DNA from: Rugalucina vietnamica | Lineage: Eukaryota > Mollusca > Bivalvia > Lucinida > Lucinidae | Direction: 5' to 3' | Length of the DNA: 64,000 nucleotides | Assembly: GCA_964017185.1 (NCBI GenBank) | Contig: OZ024871.1 | Coordinates: 22,358,488-22,422,487, forward strand | Part shown: piece after piece, positions 10,264 through 23,800 of the stretch | Layout of the letters: each line of letters starts with the position of its first letter | Numbering within the stretch: the first letter of the stretch is position 1 | Made by a program: the position numbers and the translations under genes | The notes under the pieces: generated by a model | Told to the model about the DNA's origin: nothing | What the model saw: the letters and a program-made list of their open reading frames with translations, nothing else | Database searches by the model: none

Positions 10264-10645
10264 AGGTGGGTGGGGTAATTTTACATGTTAAGTGGTAAAA
10301 ATATTAATACAGAAATATGTTTGAACAATACAGGTGTTTCATAATCAAATCAATAGTTTCTAAAATTGTTTAAAATACAAAAGCAAGTCATACAGACAGG
10401 GAAAATGACTGGATAATGGAAAGGTATGTAGTTGTCTGTTTATTAGATTTAAAGCTTATTTCATAGCAGTACCATACAACATCGCCTGATTAGACTATCG
10501 TGCCAAACAAATTTCCAGAGCAGCCCACCTAATCCTTCTTAGGGAATGTTAGGACTAGCCAAAAATGCATTCAAACCAACTATAGCAGGAGATGTCACCT
10601 CCAACGCTAAATATGCGAGATACAGGATTTCGGGTTCTAGGGTAT
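10264..10645 (+). repeat. Dispersed repeat, copy 2
   Basis: Second copy of the 9070-9440 sequence. It runs into a chain of family F1 cores at its right side. Confidence 0.6.
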
Positions 10646-12484
10646 GTAAAAGCCAATGTTTCCAAAATTGACCTTGCCATAAAATAGGTCAAGGTCATCC
10701 TAGGGTCATCATTTGATCAAACTATGATGGGCTGGAGTCCCAAATGCTACATACCATGGAAATCGGCCTGCCGTTTTTGGAGATGATTTTTGAGTGGTTT
10801 TTACCATATATGGGCGTGGCAGCCATCTTGGTCATGTGACCTGGATTTCGCAATCAAACTTTCGTATCCCCTACCCATGGATGCTCCACATAAAATTTCA
10901 CTTTGATTGGCCGCGCAGTTTCAGAGAAGAAGATCTTTGAAAAGTGTGTATGGACGACAGACTGGCCAAGGTCAAGAGATGACCTTGACCTAAATTAATC
11001 ACATACCTTCATCTACTCCATTAGTTGTTTGCATCTACCACTTTTCAGGCCTCAGGCTGCAATAGTTTTCAAAAAATCCATAGTTTTCACTTTTTCCCAT
11101 GTAAAAGCCTATGTTTCCAAATTTGACTTTGCCGTAAAATAGGCCAAGGTCATCCAAGGGTCATCATTTTATCAAACTATGATGGGCTGAAGTCCCCGAT
11201 GCTACATACCAAGTTTCATGGAAAGCAGCCCACCGGTTCTGGAGAAGAAGATTTTTGAAGGGTCTTGGTCAAATTTCAACTAGATCGGCCAAGCGGTTTC
11301 AGAGAAGAAGATCTTTGAAATTGTGGACGACGAACGGACCGACGACGGACGGACGGACGGACATTGGATCATGGCCATCCTATAAGCTCACCTTCAGGGT
11401 TCCCACGCTCCAGCGGTTTCAAAATTCCCTGAATTTCCTTGACTTTTCCCTGACAAAAATCTAAATTTCCCCTTCTTATTCAATAATACTAAAGCTAATG
11501 TTTTGCATGAAATATCTATTAAGATACATGTAACAGCTATAAAATTGCTCACATGGAATGTACTCATTGTGAACAAACAAAACCCTTATTATTGTTAGTT
11601 TTTATCCAGCTTCTTTTGGAATGACTGCGAAGAGCATGTTTCTAATACTATCAGAATATCAGACTACATGTAAACATGATGCAATGAACTAAAATCATTC
11701 AAAAGGAGTTCCACCTCTACATTTGCATTGCTTGAGGTAAGGCAGTCCCTGCTGATCATCCCAGTCAATGACTTTTGGACAGACAGTAGCTCAATATGAA
11801 TCAAAACAGAGCATATATTCTACATTATATTGAACACATTTAAGTGATGCAAAACTTGAACCAACACAGGAGGCAATCCATTCTATTTTTATTACTCTTT
11901 AAACAATATCAAAGTTCTAAAAGAATTTACATGAACTCTTTTATATAAATATAAGGCTTAAAGCAAAAAGTTAAACATATGAGTCTGCCTTAATTGGCTT
12001 AGAAAAAACTGGCACACATGAAACTAGATCCCAATGGATGAAAATTCCCTGACAGTCTGCTCAAAATTCCCTGACATTTCCCTGACTTTTGCCTTATTTT
12101 TCAAATTTCCCTGACACTCATCAAAATTCCCTGACATTTCCCTGACTTTTGCAAAATTCCATTTTTCCCTGACGCGTGGGAACCCTGAGTCCTTGTGAGC
12201 CTTCGGCTCAGGTGAGCTAAAAATGTGAACGGACGCACGCACTGACGGACGCCGGCTCAACTACCATACTATAAGCTCCCCATGAGCCTTCGGCTCAGGT
12301 GAGCTAAAAACCTATGGCAGGCAATCCCCAGCCCAATGCTGCTTCATGTAAAATCTGATTGCAATCAGCCAGCTAGTCTCAGAGATATTCAAGACTGAAA
12401 GTGTGAACGCACGGACGGACGGACGACGGCTCGTCTACCATACTATAGGCTCACCTTGTGAGCCTTCGGCTCAGGTGAGCTAAT
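10646..12484 (+). mobile_element. Family F1 repeat chain, interrupted at 11395-12187
   Basis: Cores with TTGACCTTGCC, GGTCAAGGTCATCC and CCATCTTGGTCATGTGACC occur near 10670 and 11125, spaced about 455 bp. A (GACG/GGAC)n run follows at 11325-11363. The terminal hairpin is split by the insertion at 11395-12187. Behind it are three successive F1 3' ends with GAGCCTTCGGCTCAGGTGAG near 12198, 12290 and 12461, each followed by CTAA. This looks like repeated end-to-end insertion of truncated copies. Confidence 0.75.
11395..12187. mobile_element. CAGGGTTCCCACGC-ended MITE inserted in an F1 hairpin
   Basis: Left end CAGGGTTCCCACGC and right end GCGTGGGAACCCTG are perfect inverted ends. Subterminal ATTCCCTGACATTTCCCTGAC motifs repeat next to both ends. 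It splits the F1 terminus between ATAAGCTCACCTT and TTGTGAGCC. The CAGGG ends resemble hAT elements, but a clean 8-bp target duplication is not visible (only CCTT is shared). No transposase is present. Confidence 0.7.
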
Positions 12485-12848
12485 AAATGTCAGACTTTGC
12501 TTGACGACCATAGGATGCCACTACTGTGACTTCCAGTTTTTCAAGCTTAGTGCAAGCACTCTCATAGAATATATTGTGATATTTCATGACCTGGGGTTTT
12601 CCCCATTGAATACTGTATAATGTTACTTAATTTATATATCATTGGAAATGTACAGTGAAGGCAGCAGTTTAAAGGATAGGTTATTTGAATTGTCCCAATA
12701 TTTTAGCCATGCTGGGACTATATGTGAGTTGTAAACAATTCCTTTTCAGATGAAAACTATTTTTTCTGCTCATTGTTTTTAAAAGTTATGTATAAAAAGA
12801 AAGTGTTATACAATAAAACAGTTGTTGACTTACTGAGTCATTGAATAA
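12485..12848. other. No feature seen
   Basis: AT-rich spacer between the F1 tail and the LINE fragment. No ORF, repeat or exon signal was found. Confidence 0.5.
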
Positions 12849-14319
12849 AAGGGAAACAAAGCAGATATCAATAACTACCGCCCAATCTCAGTCCTGCCTA
12901 TCATAAATTCCATATTTGAACGCCATATATGCAACTATTTGATAGACTATATGGAATCAAACAGACTACTTTACAATCGTCAGTCTGGGTTCAGAAGACA
13001 TCACTCCTGTCAGACAGCACTGACCAAAATAGTAGACACATGGCTCAATGCACTGAATAACAAGGAAACTGTAGGTGCAGTATTTCTTGATCGACCTTGT
13101 CAATCACAAATTACTGTTGCAAAAGCTAGCATCCTATAAATTAAGTAGCAGCGCCCAGTCTTGGTTTCAGTCATATCTAACCAACCGTTCACAGCAAGTA
13201 CATATCTCGGGTAAATTATCAGACCCAAAGCAAATAGCAGCTGGAGTGCCTCAAGGTTCAGTACTTGGACCATTGCTTTTTCTCATTTACATAAATGATT
13301 TGCCTTTATCGATTCAAACTTGCATCCTAGATTTGTTTGCAGATGACGCCACTCTAACCTGTTCTGATCCATCAGTTCTTAATCTGACAAGAAGTCTAAA
13401 TGAAGATCTACAGAAATTCCTTGACTGGTGTGCCAGAAATAATATGGTAGTAAATGTGCCCAAGACTAAAGCAATGTTCATTGCATCGCAATATGCAGCA
13501 AATAAGATTCTTGAAAATAGGCAAAGCTTGAAACTTGCAAACGAGACCATCCATATATCAACCAATGAAAAGCTTTTGGGCATCCACATAGACAGTACAC
13601 TGTCCTGGACTACACAAGTTGAAAGTTCAATTAAAAAATGCAACTCTCTTCTACACTTACTCAGCAGAATTAAACACTACCTCCCTATACCCACAAGAAA
13701 ACTTTTCTTTAATGCGTATATTCTACCCCATATGGATTACTGCTGCACTATTTGGGGAAACATCAATTGCAAACTCACAGAATGTATGGTGAAATTTCAG
13801 AAACGGGCAGCTAGAGTTATTCTAGATAGAAGCATAGACGCACCCTCAGCAGATATGTTTACCGAATTAAGTTGGATGACATTTCCAGACAGAGTTAAAT
13901 TTCAAAAATCAATCATTATGTACAAGATTTTAAATAATCTCTCTCCATCATACCTACTTGACAATTTCACTTTGACTTCAGAGGTTAATCAAAGATCACT
14001 GCGATCAACTACAGAAAACTCACTGTACATCCCTAAACCCAACATTGAATTATTTCGTAAATCCCTGTCATATTCTGGATCAAAAATATGGAATGCCATC
14101 CCAGATTTTATTAAAGGAAGCACCACAGTTGCTAAATTCAAAACAGAGTATCTAAGATGGACTTACCAAACCTAAGAAGTACCATTTCCAAGTGTTTTTT
14201 CTACTATGTATATTGTTGTTGTCTTATGTATGTGAATATTGTATATAATTGTTTGTTTCAAATGAGGACCCCAGGGAAGATTGGATTTTAAGCCAACTGG
14301 GCCTCCTCTTTAAATAAAG

Positions 14320-14354
<35 letters not shown>
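12849..14354 (+). pseudogene. 5'-truncated LINE (Jockey/CR1/L2-like) with broken reverse transcriptase
   Basis: Reading from 12849 gives RT text NNYRPISVLPIINSIFE, then SGFRRHHSCQTAL, then GVPQGSVLGPLLF (13246 onward) and FADDATLT (motif C). Residues up to VFLD (near 13090) and from VNHKLLLQK lie in different frames, and about a dozen codons covering the conserved KAFD catalytic region are missing. The second frame stays open to TAA 14173-14175. The copy ends with an AATAAA-like signal and (ATT)n at 14318-14354, a tail style of the CR1/L2/Jockey group. There is no endonuclease domain, so it is a dead 5'-truncated insertion. Confidence 0.85.
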
Positions 14355-14378
14355 ATGATGTCGTATTCAACAGAGACT

Positions 14379-14622
14379 ATATGAGCCTCGTCATGAGAAA
14401 CTCTGTTTTTTGCGTATGCGAAAACAAAGGCGCAGATCAGCTTTGCAATAACTACGAAGCTGATCAGCGCCTTTGTTTTCGCTAATCGGATAGTACAATG
14501 TCTCTTCCGTTTTAATCAGAAATTATGAACTTCTAGCCATCTTCCGTGCTTGTACAGCTCGGTTTGTGTCAGACATGGTCGGAAACCCCGAAGACAGGTT
14601 TTCTCGCGCCGCAGCTCATATA
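14379..14622 (-). mobile_element. MITE-P copy (palindromic core AACAAAGGCGC), copy 1
   Basis: Ends ATGAGCCTCGTCATGAGAAA and CGCCGCAGCTCAT are inverted. The core has AAAACAAAGGCGCAGATCAG facing CTGATCAGCGCCTTTGTTTT. The long strand-specific arm (TTTGTGTCAGACATGGTCGG) lies to the right, so this copy is inverted relative to most others. It sits just beyond exon 15. Confidence 0.8.
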
Positions 14623-14735
14623 TGCCTGGGTCACTGAATATTGGTAGTCTCTGTTAGATATCACATCATATTGAATGCCTCAATAGTCAATAATTGTATA
14701 ATATTCAATTTGATACCCTGACATACTCTACATAC

Positions 14736-14868
14736 CTTGCAAGAGAGGCAAGCCTGAAGGAAATTCTTCTTATGTCTGTTATTTAAGCACCTGAAGTTAT
14801 TGCAATAGCCAACTTTCTCACATACTGCTGAGCAGATAGGCTTATCCATTTCCATAAGTTCTTCTGAC
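14736..14868 (-). CDS. Host gene exon 15 (last one found)
   Basis: Acceptor ACCTTCAG before GTCAGAAG, donor GCAAG/GTATGTAG. It takes one base to complete a Lys codon from exon 14 and ends in phase 0 after 44 further codons. It codes a cysteine-rich piece (ICSAVCEKVGYCNNFRC, then ACLSCK), suggesting an extracellular disulfide-linked segment. The next exon must start in phase 0; I did not find it in 1-14735. Confidence 0.82.
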
Positions 14869-17800
14869 CTGAAGGTAAATGGAAACTTTAGAAAAATGGC
14901 CCCTGGATACTACTTATCGGGCAACTTTAATATCGATTTCTCAGCTTCACAAGGTCCCTCAGGTAGTGTTGTAAACCTCGGACTGCACCCTCTGTTTTCA
15001 ACACTCTCCTCGGGACCTAGCAAATGTTAATGAATGGAAAATTATGTTTTGTCCTTCTCCTTCTAAATATACACACAATACACATCAAAGACCCTGGTTA
15101 TCAAACAATTTTGACCTTGTGTAGTAGAAATGATTTTCCGTAAAGATCTATTTTTTTTTATAGTATTCATGTCTTATGACTACCTAGTACCTACATACAT
15201 GTAAATTTAAACACTATCTTCTTGTGACAGAACTTCAAGTATACAGACCCTTTCAAAAAGCAAGATGTTGTGTGTTCTTGTAACAGCAGTATAATGACTC
15301 CATTCACAAGGATCGAATATGAGCCACGTCATAAGCAAACCAACCATGTGGTTTCCAAGCAGGTCTGACACAAACCGAGCTGTACAAGCACATAAGATGG
15401 CTAGAGGTTGGAAATCTTGGATTTAGAAAGTAGAGGAATTGTATTATCCGTGTAGCGAAAACAAAGGTGCTGATCAGCTTTGCAGATACTGCGAAGCTGA
15501 TCTGCGCCTATGTTTTCGCATATATGCAAAATGTTGGTTTTCACATGACACAGCTCGTATATGAATTGCTAAGAACAGACAGAGAAACAAAATCAGAGAA
15601 AAGGAATCAACATACTTGAAGTGCATGAGACATTCACAGCCGATAGAAGAAACATCCACTTCCGTCAATGCTGCCATAGGATGTGTAGAGTTGCGAGCCT
15701 CCAGAGATTTCTTGATCATGTCTCTGTTAATGGCTTTCAGCTAAAATAAAATAAGACTATGAAATGGGCTGATACACCTATGTTCCAAGTTAATGTCATC
15801 AACATCCGAAAATACATAGCTTTCAATATATTTTCATGTTTGAAAGACAAAGTTAAGGGTACCACATATAATTCACAGCTCAAGACATAATATTTTGATG
15901 GTCATTAAACAAAATTGCAAAGCAGTCTACTGTCTTATTTAGTCGGTAGAAGTGGCCTTTATTAGGTCTGAAGCTAAATAATGGAGCTATTTATGAAACC
16001 CCTTCATTATGAGGTATGTAGGGTCATTGCATTATAAATTTCTGTATAATCATTAAAATAAAATCAAGAAATGCCACTATTTCAAAATGAGACGATGCCT
16101 TGAAATAACTACCAGAATATATACTCACAGGTTTCAATGGCCAGTTGGTTTGTTCACAGAGGGCTTTTGCCAGTTCTATACCAGAATCATTGTGAGCCTG
16201 ACCCATTCTATGAATATCTTTAGACAAGAACCCCTTCACAAGTGACTTCTTGGACCTAAATAGACATCACAGAATATACAAGATGTGACGCATAAAAAGT
16301 GGTCTTACTTGAAATATGGGGTATAAGATGAAATCTGGTGTCAGAGTCAGAAACCAGAGGACCAATGGTCACCTGAAACCAGAGATATATACCAATAAAC
16401 TTGTTTGACTAGAATGGTAATATACATGTATATAACCCCAGGGCCGGGTCAGAGCAACCCCTGGAGTCAATTTCTTTTTGAAAACATAAAACTTCAGTCC
16501 ATTTGCAAATTTACTGCAAGTTTTGCCCTTCAAATGACATTTTAACAATTTTCCCCATGCATGGGTGACCTAAGTTGACCTTGCCATAAAATAGGTCAAG
16601 GTCATCCAAGGGTCACGATTTATATCAACTTTGTAGAGCTCTATTGCCTGATGCTTCATGCCAAGTTTCAAAATCATAGGCCTCTGGTTCTGGAGAAAAA
16701 GATTTTTAAAGGTTTTTGCTATTTATAGCCATGGCAGCCATCTTGGTCATGTGACCTTGACCATTTATATATACATGTACTTTCATTCCCACTTCCTAAC
16801 AATGCTCCTCATAAAGTTTGGCTTTGATTGGCCAAGCAGTTTCAGAGAAGAAGATCTTTGAATATCACTGTAATATACATGTATATTGCCCTGGGGTGGG
16901 GGCAGAAAGACCCGTGGGGTCCAATTTTATTCAGAATCACCAATCTTAAGTCCATCTGCCCATTTCCTGCAAGTTTTTCCCTATAAATGACATTTTAACA
17001 CTTTTCCCCTTTCAAATGCATGAGCGACCTATGTTGACCTTGCCGTAAAATAGGTCAAGGTCATCCCAGGGTCATTATTTATATAAACTTTGTAGAGCTC
17101 TAGTTACTCATGCTTCACACCAAGTTTCAAAATCATTGGCCTTCTGGTTCTGGAGAAGAAGATTTTTAAAGGTTTTTTCTATTTATAGCCATGACGGCCA
17201 TCTTGGTCATGTGACCTTGACCATTTATATAAACTTTCTTTCCCCCTTCCCAAGGATGCTCCATATGAAGTTTGGCTTTGATTGGCCAAGCGGTTTCAGG
17301 GGAGAAGATGTTTCATTATTATGGAAATATACATGTATATAGCCCCGAGGCAGGGGCAGACAACCACCCAGGGGCTAAAATTTTCCATTAACATTAATCT
17401 TCTGTCCATTTGCCTATTCCCAGTAAGTTTTACCCATTAAATAGCATTTTACCATTTTTTCCCATTCAAATTTATGCATTGGCGACCTAAGTTGACCTTG
17501 CCGTAAAATAGGTCAAGGTCATCCTAGGGTCATGATTTATATAAACTATGATGGGCCCGCGTCCCCGATGCTACATACCAAGTTTCGTGGAAATCGGCCA
17601 ACTGGTTCTAGAGAAGAAGATTTTTAAAGGTTTTTGCTATTTATAGCCATGGCGGATATCTTGGTCATGTGACCTGGACCATTTATATAAACTTTTGTTC
17701 CCACTTCCTAAGGATGCTCCACATGAAGTTTGGCTTTGATTGGCCAAGCGGTTTCAGGGGAGAAGATCTTTGAAATTGTGAACGACGGACGGACGACGGA

Positions 17801-20800
17801 GCATGGGTATACTATAAGCTCACCTGTGAGCCTTCGGCTCAGGTGAGCTAAAAAGGAGCTGTGCAGTTATTGACTGTTAATTCTGATCATTCTTTTTTAC
17901 ATCAATGGTTTTTAAATCTAGTTTTCATATACTCTATTTTTGTTTTGAAGAGGTTCTTATAATATATTCAAAATGACTGCCAAAGGCTTATGTGGTCTAA
18001 ATATTCAAGAGTAGAGATCTCAATTATTCTTGCATCAAACTGTTTTGTTAAATGAGATTTGAGTTCTTTAGTTTGGAAGTTGCTGCTTTTCAATTCTGAA
18101 ACTTTTCCTGTATTAAATCCAAACCAATTAGCAAAGAAAGCTCTGAAAAGTTTCACTTGAATCAATTAAGCAGCAAATTTGTCTATACATAATGCACAAG
18201 CTGGCCTTAACACTCGCAAGAAAAAGCTAAAACATTGATTTTTTTTATTTAAGAAGAAGAGGGATTGTGCCGTCCCTGAAGCGAAAACAGAGACACTGTG
18301 CCTTTGTTTTTGCATAATGGCTCACCTGATGTCATTTGCAGAAAAGTTAGCAGCTTGTTTATTCTTCAGTATCTTTCTCATAACCCATTTGTTCTGAAAA
18401 AAAAAAAAAAAAAGATCACACAATCTTCATATACTTTCTATACTTATTTTGTAATCATAAAATTATGTAATATAAAAATCATATGATTCTAATGCACAGA
18501 TAATTTTTTAAATTACCATGATTATAATTTTTTTAACAGTTTGTCAATTCCTCGTTTGGCTATTTGAAGAAATGAACACATTTTTTTCCTCCTATATTTA
18601 AACTGCACTTGCATGACTCTTGTCAGCTGTCTGTCCCGTTTTTGACAACAGGTTTTTCGTTGTTTGAAACATACGTGGGTGATCCAAGAAGTAATGCGAA
18701 CACAACTGTATTTTAGTAACCAACACAGATACAATTAAATAATTTGGCATGTGTACACGTGTATATATGTGCAGTTATTAGGTGTAATATCATGAAGTTC
18801 GGATGACGAATTGAGATTTAAGGAATATTTGATTTGTCGAACCGAAGTCGACATGGACGCGAAATTGACTGAAAACGTCAATTTTGTTAGGGGTACAGGG
18901 AAAGATTTTGTGCTCCAATTTATTAAATTGACATTTATATGCATATAAATCATATCAGTTGTGTTATATATGCCTTATGTTTGGAAATAATAGAGACAGC
19001 GAAATGCAAAGATCAGCAGGGACTATTCTATGTTGCCTAGCAACGGCATCTGACAAAAATATCACAATTTCGACAAAGTACGACAAATACCTATAATTGG
19101 TGGGTATATTTGACTCTGATAAGATTGTATATATCGATATTTATGCCCACAGCCTATCACAACGAAGAATTTTTATTCAAAAAATAAATATTGTATGGAA
19201 TTTAACCTTTTTGGTTAAGTAGACGTTGATGAAAATGTGGAGATTTTGAGAGATCAAAATTGACTCAAATTCTAGGGGGTACAGATAGCCAAACCTCAAT
19301 AATTTGCGCTGTGTAAAACTAATAAAGGTATGTACTGTAAATCTATTCAAGGGATTATTGTACTTTGGAATAAAACGCTTATTGGCATAATTGTGCTTTG
19401 CATATGACACTGCAGTACATAAATAAAATCAATTTTAACCGTGGCCAAGGTCGTTTACCTTGCATTCTCTTGTTGCTAGGCAACGAGGGTTGATATGTGA
19501 TTAAGTCAAAATAGTAATCGGATCTGGAAAATTCGATAATGCATCATAATTCTGATGTAAACTATCTTGAAAAATGGCAATGGTAAAAGAAATTACACAC
19601 TAGTTCGCATTACTTCTTGGATCACCCTCGTATGTATTGCTAAACTGGTAATTGCATGGTTGTACATCCATGACATATGGTACTACCTGAGAGTCTGAAA
19701 GATGAACATCATGCTCAGCTATGCCAAGGTCTTCTTCTATGTTGGCAGTAACAGCATTCTTAAGATCCTTCAGAGAAACTGTTTTCATCATATCTTCCGA
19801 ATCTGTTATAGCTTTCAAATCACCACTGCTTGCCATCTGTAACGAAACAAATTGCACTTCGAGTCCCATTTTTTTCCTTTTTTTTTTTTTAAGTGAGATG
19901 ATCAGTAATGCAGTAATGAAATATCAGCGCTCTTAACTCGCCCATGGTGGCTGCCAATTTGTGGCTTAGTGTCTCAGTTAACAACTATGGTCACGTCTGG
20001 GCACTGCCTCTGCTTTATGGGACCTCTATCAAACATTAGGATCGCATGGCATCCAATATGTGCTTAAAAGATATAACCAACCAAGTAGGCAACTAAGGCT
20101 CATATGTATGGTATATGAGCCTGTGTGTGAGAAAACCAACAATTTGGGTTCCGACCAGGTCTGACACAAACCTGCCTGTACAGTTAGAGAAGCAGGCTAG
20201 AAGCTTGAAATTTCGGATTTAGATAGTAGAGGAATTGTACTATCCGTGTAGCGAAAATAAAGGCGCTGATCAGCTTCGCGATAGCGAAGCTGATCTGCGC
20301 CTTTGTTTTCGCCTATGCAGATTGATGGGTTTCCCATGGGGCGGCTCATATAACCAACCAAGTAGGCAACTAAGGCTCATATGTATGGTATATTATACCA
20401 CAGGCTTGAAATTAAAATAAAAAGAAAACAACTCCAATTCAACTCAAGTTTTACCTTTTTTGCTATTGTTCTTGCTATAGCCTTGCGCCTTGGATCACGC
20501 TTTCTCTTTGATTTAGTAGCCTGGTAATCTTCTTTAATGCTCTCTACCGTTTGGCCAAGGTCAGCTGCTGACACGGTCTCGAGTCTGTCTATTGGAAGCT
20601 TGGTTACCATGGCTCCAAGGTCTTGTACGACTTGAGATGTGATGACAACATTAGTGTCTCCGTAACATCTGTTCATTATGCGACTTTTCTGTAAAGATAT
20701 GAGATGCATCATCGGAAAACCTACAATGTGGTTTTCCAAAAGGTCCGACACAAACTGGTCTGTACAGTCACAGAAGATGGCTAGCGGTTGAAAATTTTGG

Positions 20801-23800
20801 ATAGTAGAGGTATTGTACTATCAGTGTAGTGAAAAGAAAGGTGCTTATCAGCTTCGCGGTTACCGCGAAGCTTATCTGTGTCTTTTGTTTTCGCATATGC
20901 AAATTTGTTGGTTTTCTCATTCTGCCGCTTTTCTGTCAAGATATCAATGATAGCTTTGATGTATGAAATGTCATCACGACATTACGAACTCCCTCAGAAG
21001 TTAATACAAATGCAGTCATATAATGTTATTACACAATGTCGTTAGCTACTTAATAACAGCTACATCATGTGATAAAGACATTTTTGTCTCCTACGTCCAA
21101 CCAGTCAAGACCATTTAATACGATATCAAGACTTACCACGTTTGATGGCAGCTCTACCCTCTTGAAAGCCTCCATACACATGGAATCACACAAGACTCCC
21201 GAGGGTAAATCACTCCAAAATTGGTGGTCCAAGTACTTCAGAAGAGGTCCAAAGTTGAATGTGATGTTAATACATGTCAAATCATTCAAATTTGTTGGAA
21301 TTGTCAGGCATCTTGCAGCGACAAATTTCTCCATCTGAAATCACAGGTATTCTTTTAAGTTTGTTAAACATTATGAAGTTTTCAATTGGTGATGTTACAG
21401 CCTATACAACCAATGTTATTTGAGCCGCGACACGAGAAAACCAGTCTTCAAGGTTTCCAACCAGGTCCAACACAAACCGACCTTTACAGTCACAAAAGCA
21501 GGCTAGAAGCTTCAAATTTTGGATTTAAGAAGAGAGATTGTACTATCCGAGTAGCAAAAACAAAGGCGCTGATCAGCTTTGCAGTTATGCGAAGCTGATC
21601 TGCGCCTTTATCTTTAAGATGACGTCATCCCTGGGTGAGATATCCTGTGTGGGATATCATAGGTGAGATAAGGTTAAAACATGGGATTTCTCCATCTGAT
21701 GTGCAAAAAAAAAAGTTACCGTGGAAACAGAATTGGTTTCTTGCCTTCTGGGAGAAAATTCCATTTGAGAGACCCTCCAGAGCCATAGGACAGCCAACCA
21801 TGTCTACTCCTCTCATCAGATGTTCATCTGGCAGACAAAGACTCAGACTTCTCAGACTGCAACAGAAATCGTTAACCCATATTTCATGAATGGATTAGGG
21901 GCATCAGGTGTGATTTTCAATTTTTAAATAAATTTTTGATGAAAATCCTCTTAGCAAACAGAATAGCCCCAGATGGGACGCCGCATTCTGCAGCGTCACA
22001 TCTGGGGCTATTCTGTTTGCCTATGTCCCATAGACGCCAGGCTTCAATGAGTTAATGAGCTGGCTCATGAAAATGCATAAATTTCCGATGTTGTGGTTTC
22101 TGACTAGGTCTGACATGTACATGGCTGTACAAGCAAAGATGGCTAGAGACTGGAAAAATTAGTTTGAATTGCCCTGTTAAAAATAGAAAATTATTTCATC
22201 AATATATACTCAACAAAACAAGTTAAGGAAAATGTGTTCAAGTGCTTATTACAATAAATCTAGCAAAGTTTTGGAAAATTTAAATTTCAGAAGGTTATAA
22301 AGTGTCTTTTAATCTTTCCAATGAGACCTTATTTGGCCTGATAGCACCTGCAGTGGCTGGGAAAATCAATTTCAAAGTTGACTAGTCGTCAGTCCAGTTT
22401 TCACAAAATTCCAAAATTGTTTGGTTTTGAGTAAAAAGTGTCATTGTAGACTCTTTCCTTAAAAGCATAGACTCTGAAGACAAGGTTTCTAAAGACAACT
22501 GACCAGTGCACAAAACAAGAAGTTGAGGCATGCTAGCCTGCTTTTCCTGCACCAGCATCAGTTCCTAGATGACAGTATCACGCTGCAACGCACCATGACC
22601 AACTGACATTTCGTTAATCTGACCAACAAACGCCCAATTAGGTGCTGAGAAATCAGCCTCATTTCACGATGAAGCATCCCAGCAAGAGCCTAAAGAGTTC
22701 TTGGTGCCAATATTCCACACCAAACCCTACCAGGCTGCCCTAGAATGTGCAACACTTGGTCAACGGGAGGCATGTCTGTTTAGTGGCTTGCCTTATCCTT
22801 AACCACAACGTTGTTCTGACGAAGGTAATCTTGGGCGATCCTGTGGCGATTTTCATCTGACATTGTTATCATGGTACCAACAATGACTCTAGTGCTGAAA
22901 AAAGGCTTTACAACAGGTCTGCTCACCTCAGCATATGCATTGTGCAGTTTTTCATGAGAAAATGTGCATATTGGGATACGGTTATTGTGTGATAAAGCTC
23001 CAGTGACAACTGATACACAAACCGAACAACATGGCAATTTTGTGAAAAGTGGAGGGACGACCAGTCAACTTTGACATTGATTTGCCAAGCTTCTGTAAAG
23101 GCTTACCGCTATCATCTCAAATAAGCCCTCATTTGAAAGATAAAAAGACAATTTATGATAATATGAAGTTAACATTTCATGCCATATAACAGTTCTTGTG
23201 TTACAGGCTCTCAAACACATATTCCTTAACTTTTTTTGTTGAGTATATGTACGTGTCAAGCAAGTGAAGCAAGAGGATAAATTAGTGACATCCAAACCTG
23301 CATAGTTCTCATAACAAAATGTCATGATTTTTCAATGATATATTTCATCTATTCAAATTCCATGTCTTTTCGTTCCATGTTTTCTAGAGGCCGTGGGAAC
23401 CCTTGACTGTAGTGATGTTTACCAAACTTCTCTACATCCCTGCTTGTAATTACTGCCTGTATGTTCAGGGATGTACCTCCAAAAACTTCAAACAAGAGAC
23501 ATGAGATGATGACAATAATTGGGTTCAAGTAAAATCAAAACAAGACAGGGTTGCCACTCATTCATTATTTCAAAATTCCCTGACTTTTCCCTGACATTTC
23601 CCAGTTTTTCAGATTCTTTTATCAGCCTCTCAGCGCCATTTATCATCTCTTTGAAGCCATCTCAGCTATAAAAGCATAAGCTGCAAGGCTCTTCTTTACT
23701 TCTGCCACATTAGAACTTTTCTAGACTAGCTACTAGTCTGTAAAACACATTAATGTCATATGATTATTGTTTTCATTTTTATTATTTTCTCTATATTGAA

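Noticed and set aside
22780-23037. Minus-strand ORF of 85 codons as intact transposase
   Set aside because: It lies in a TIR element, but no DDE/D motif or helix-turn-helix is recognisable and stops follow quickly. Treated as a relic only.
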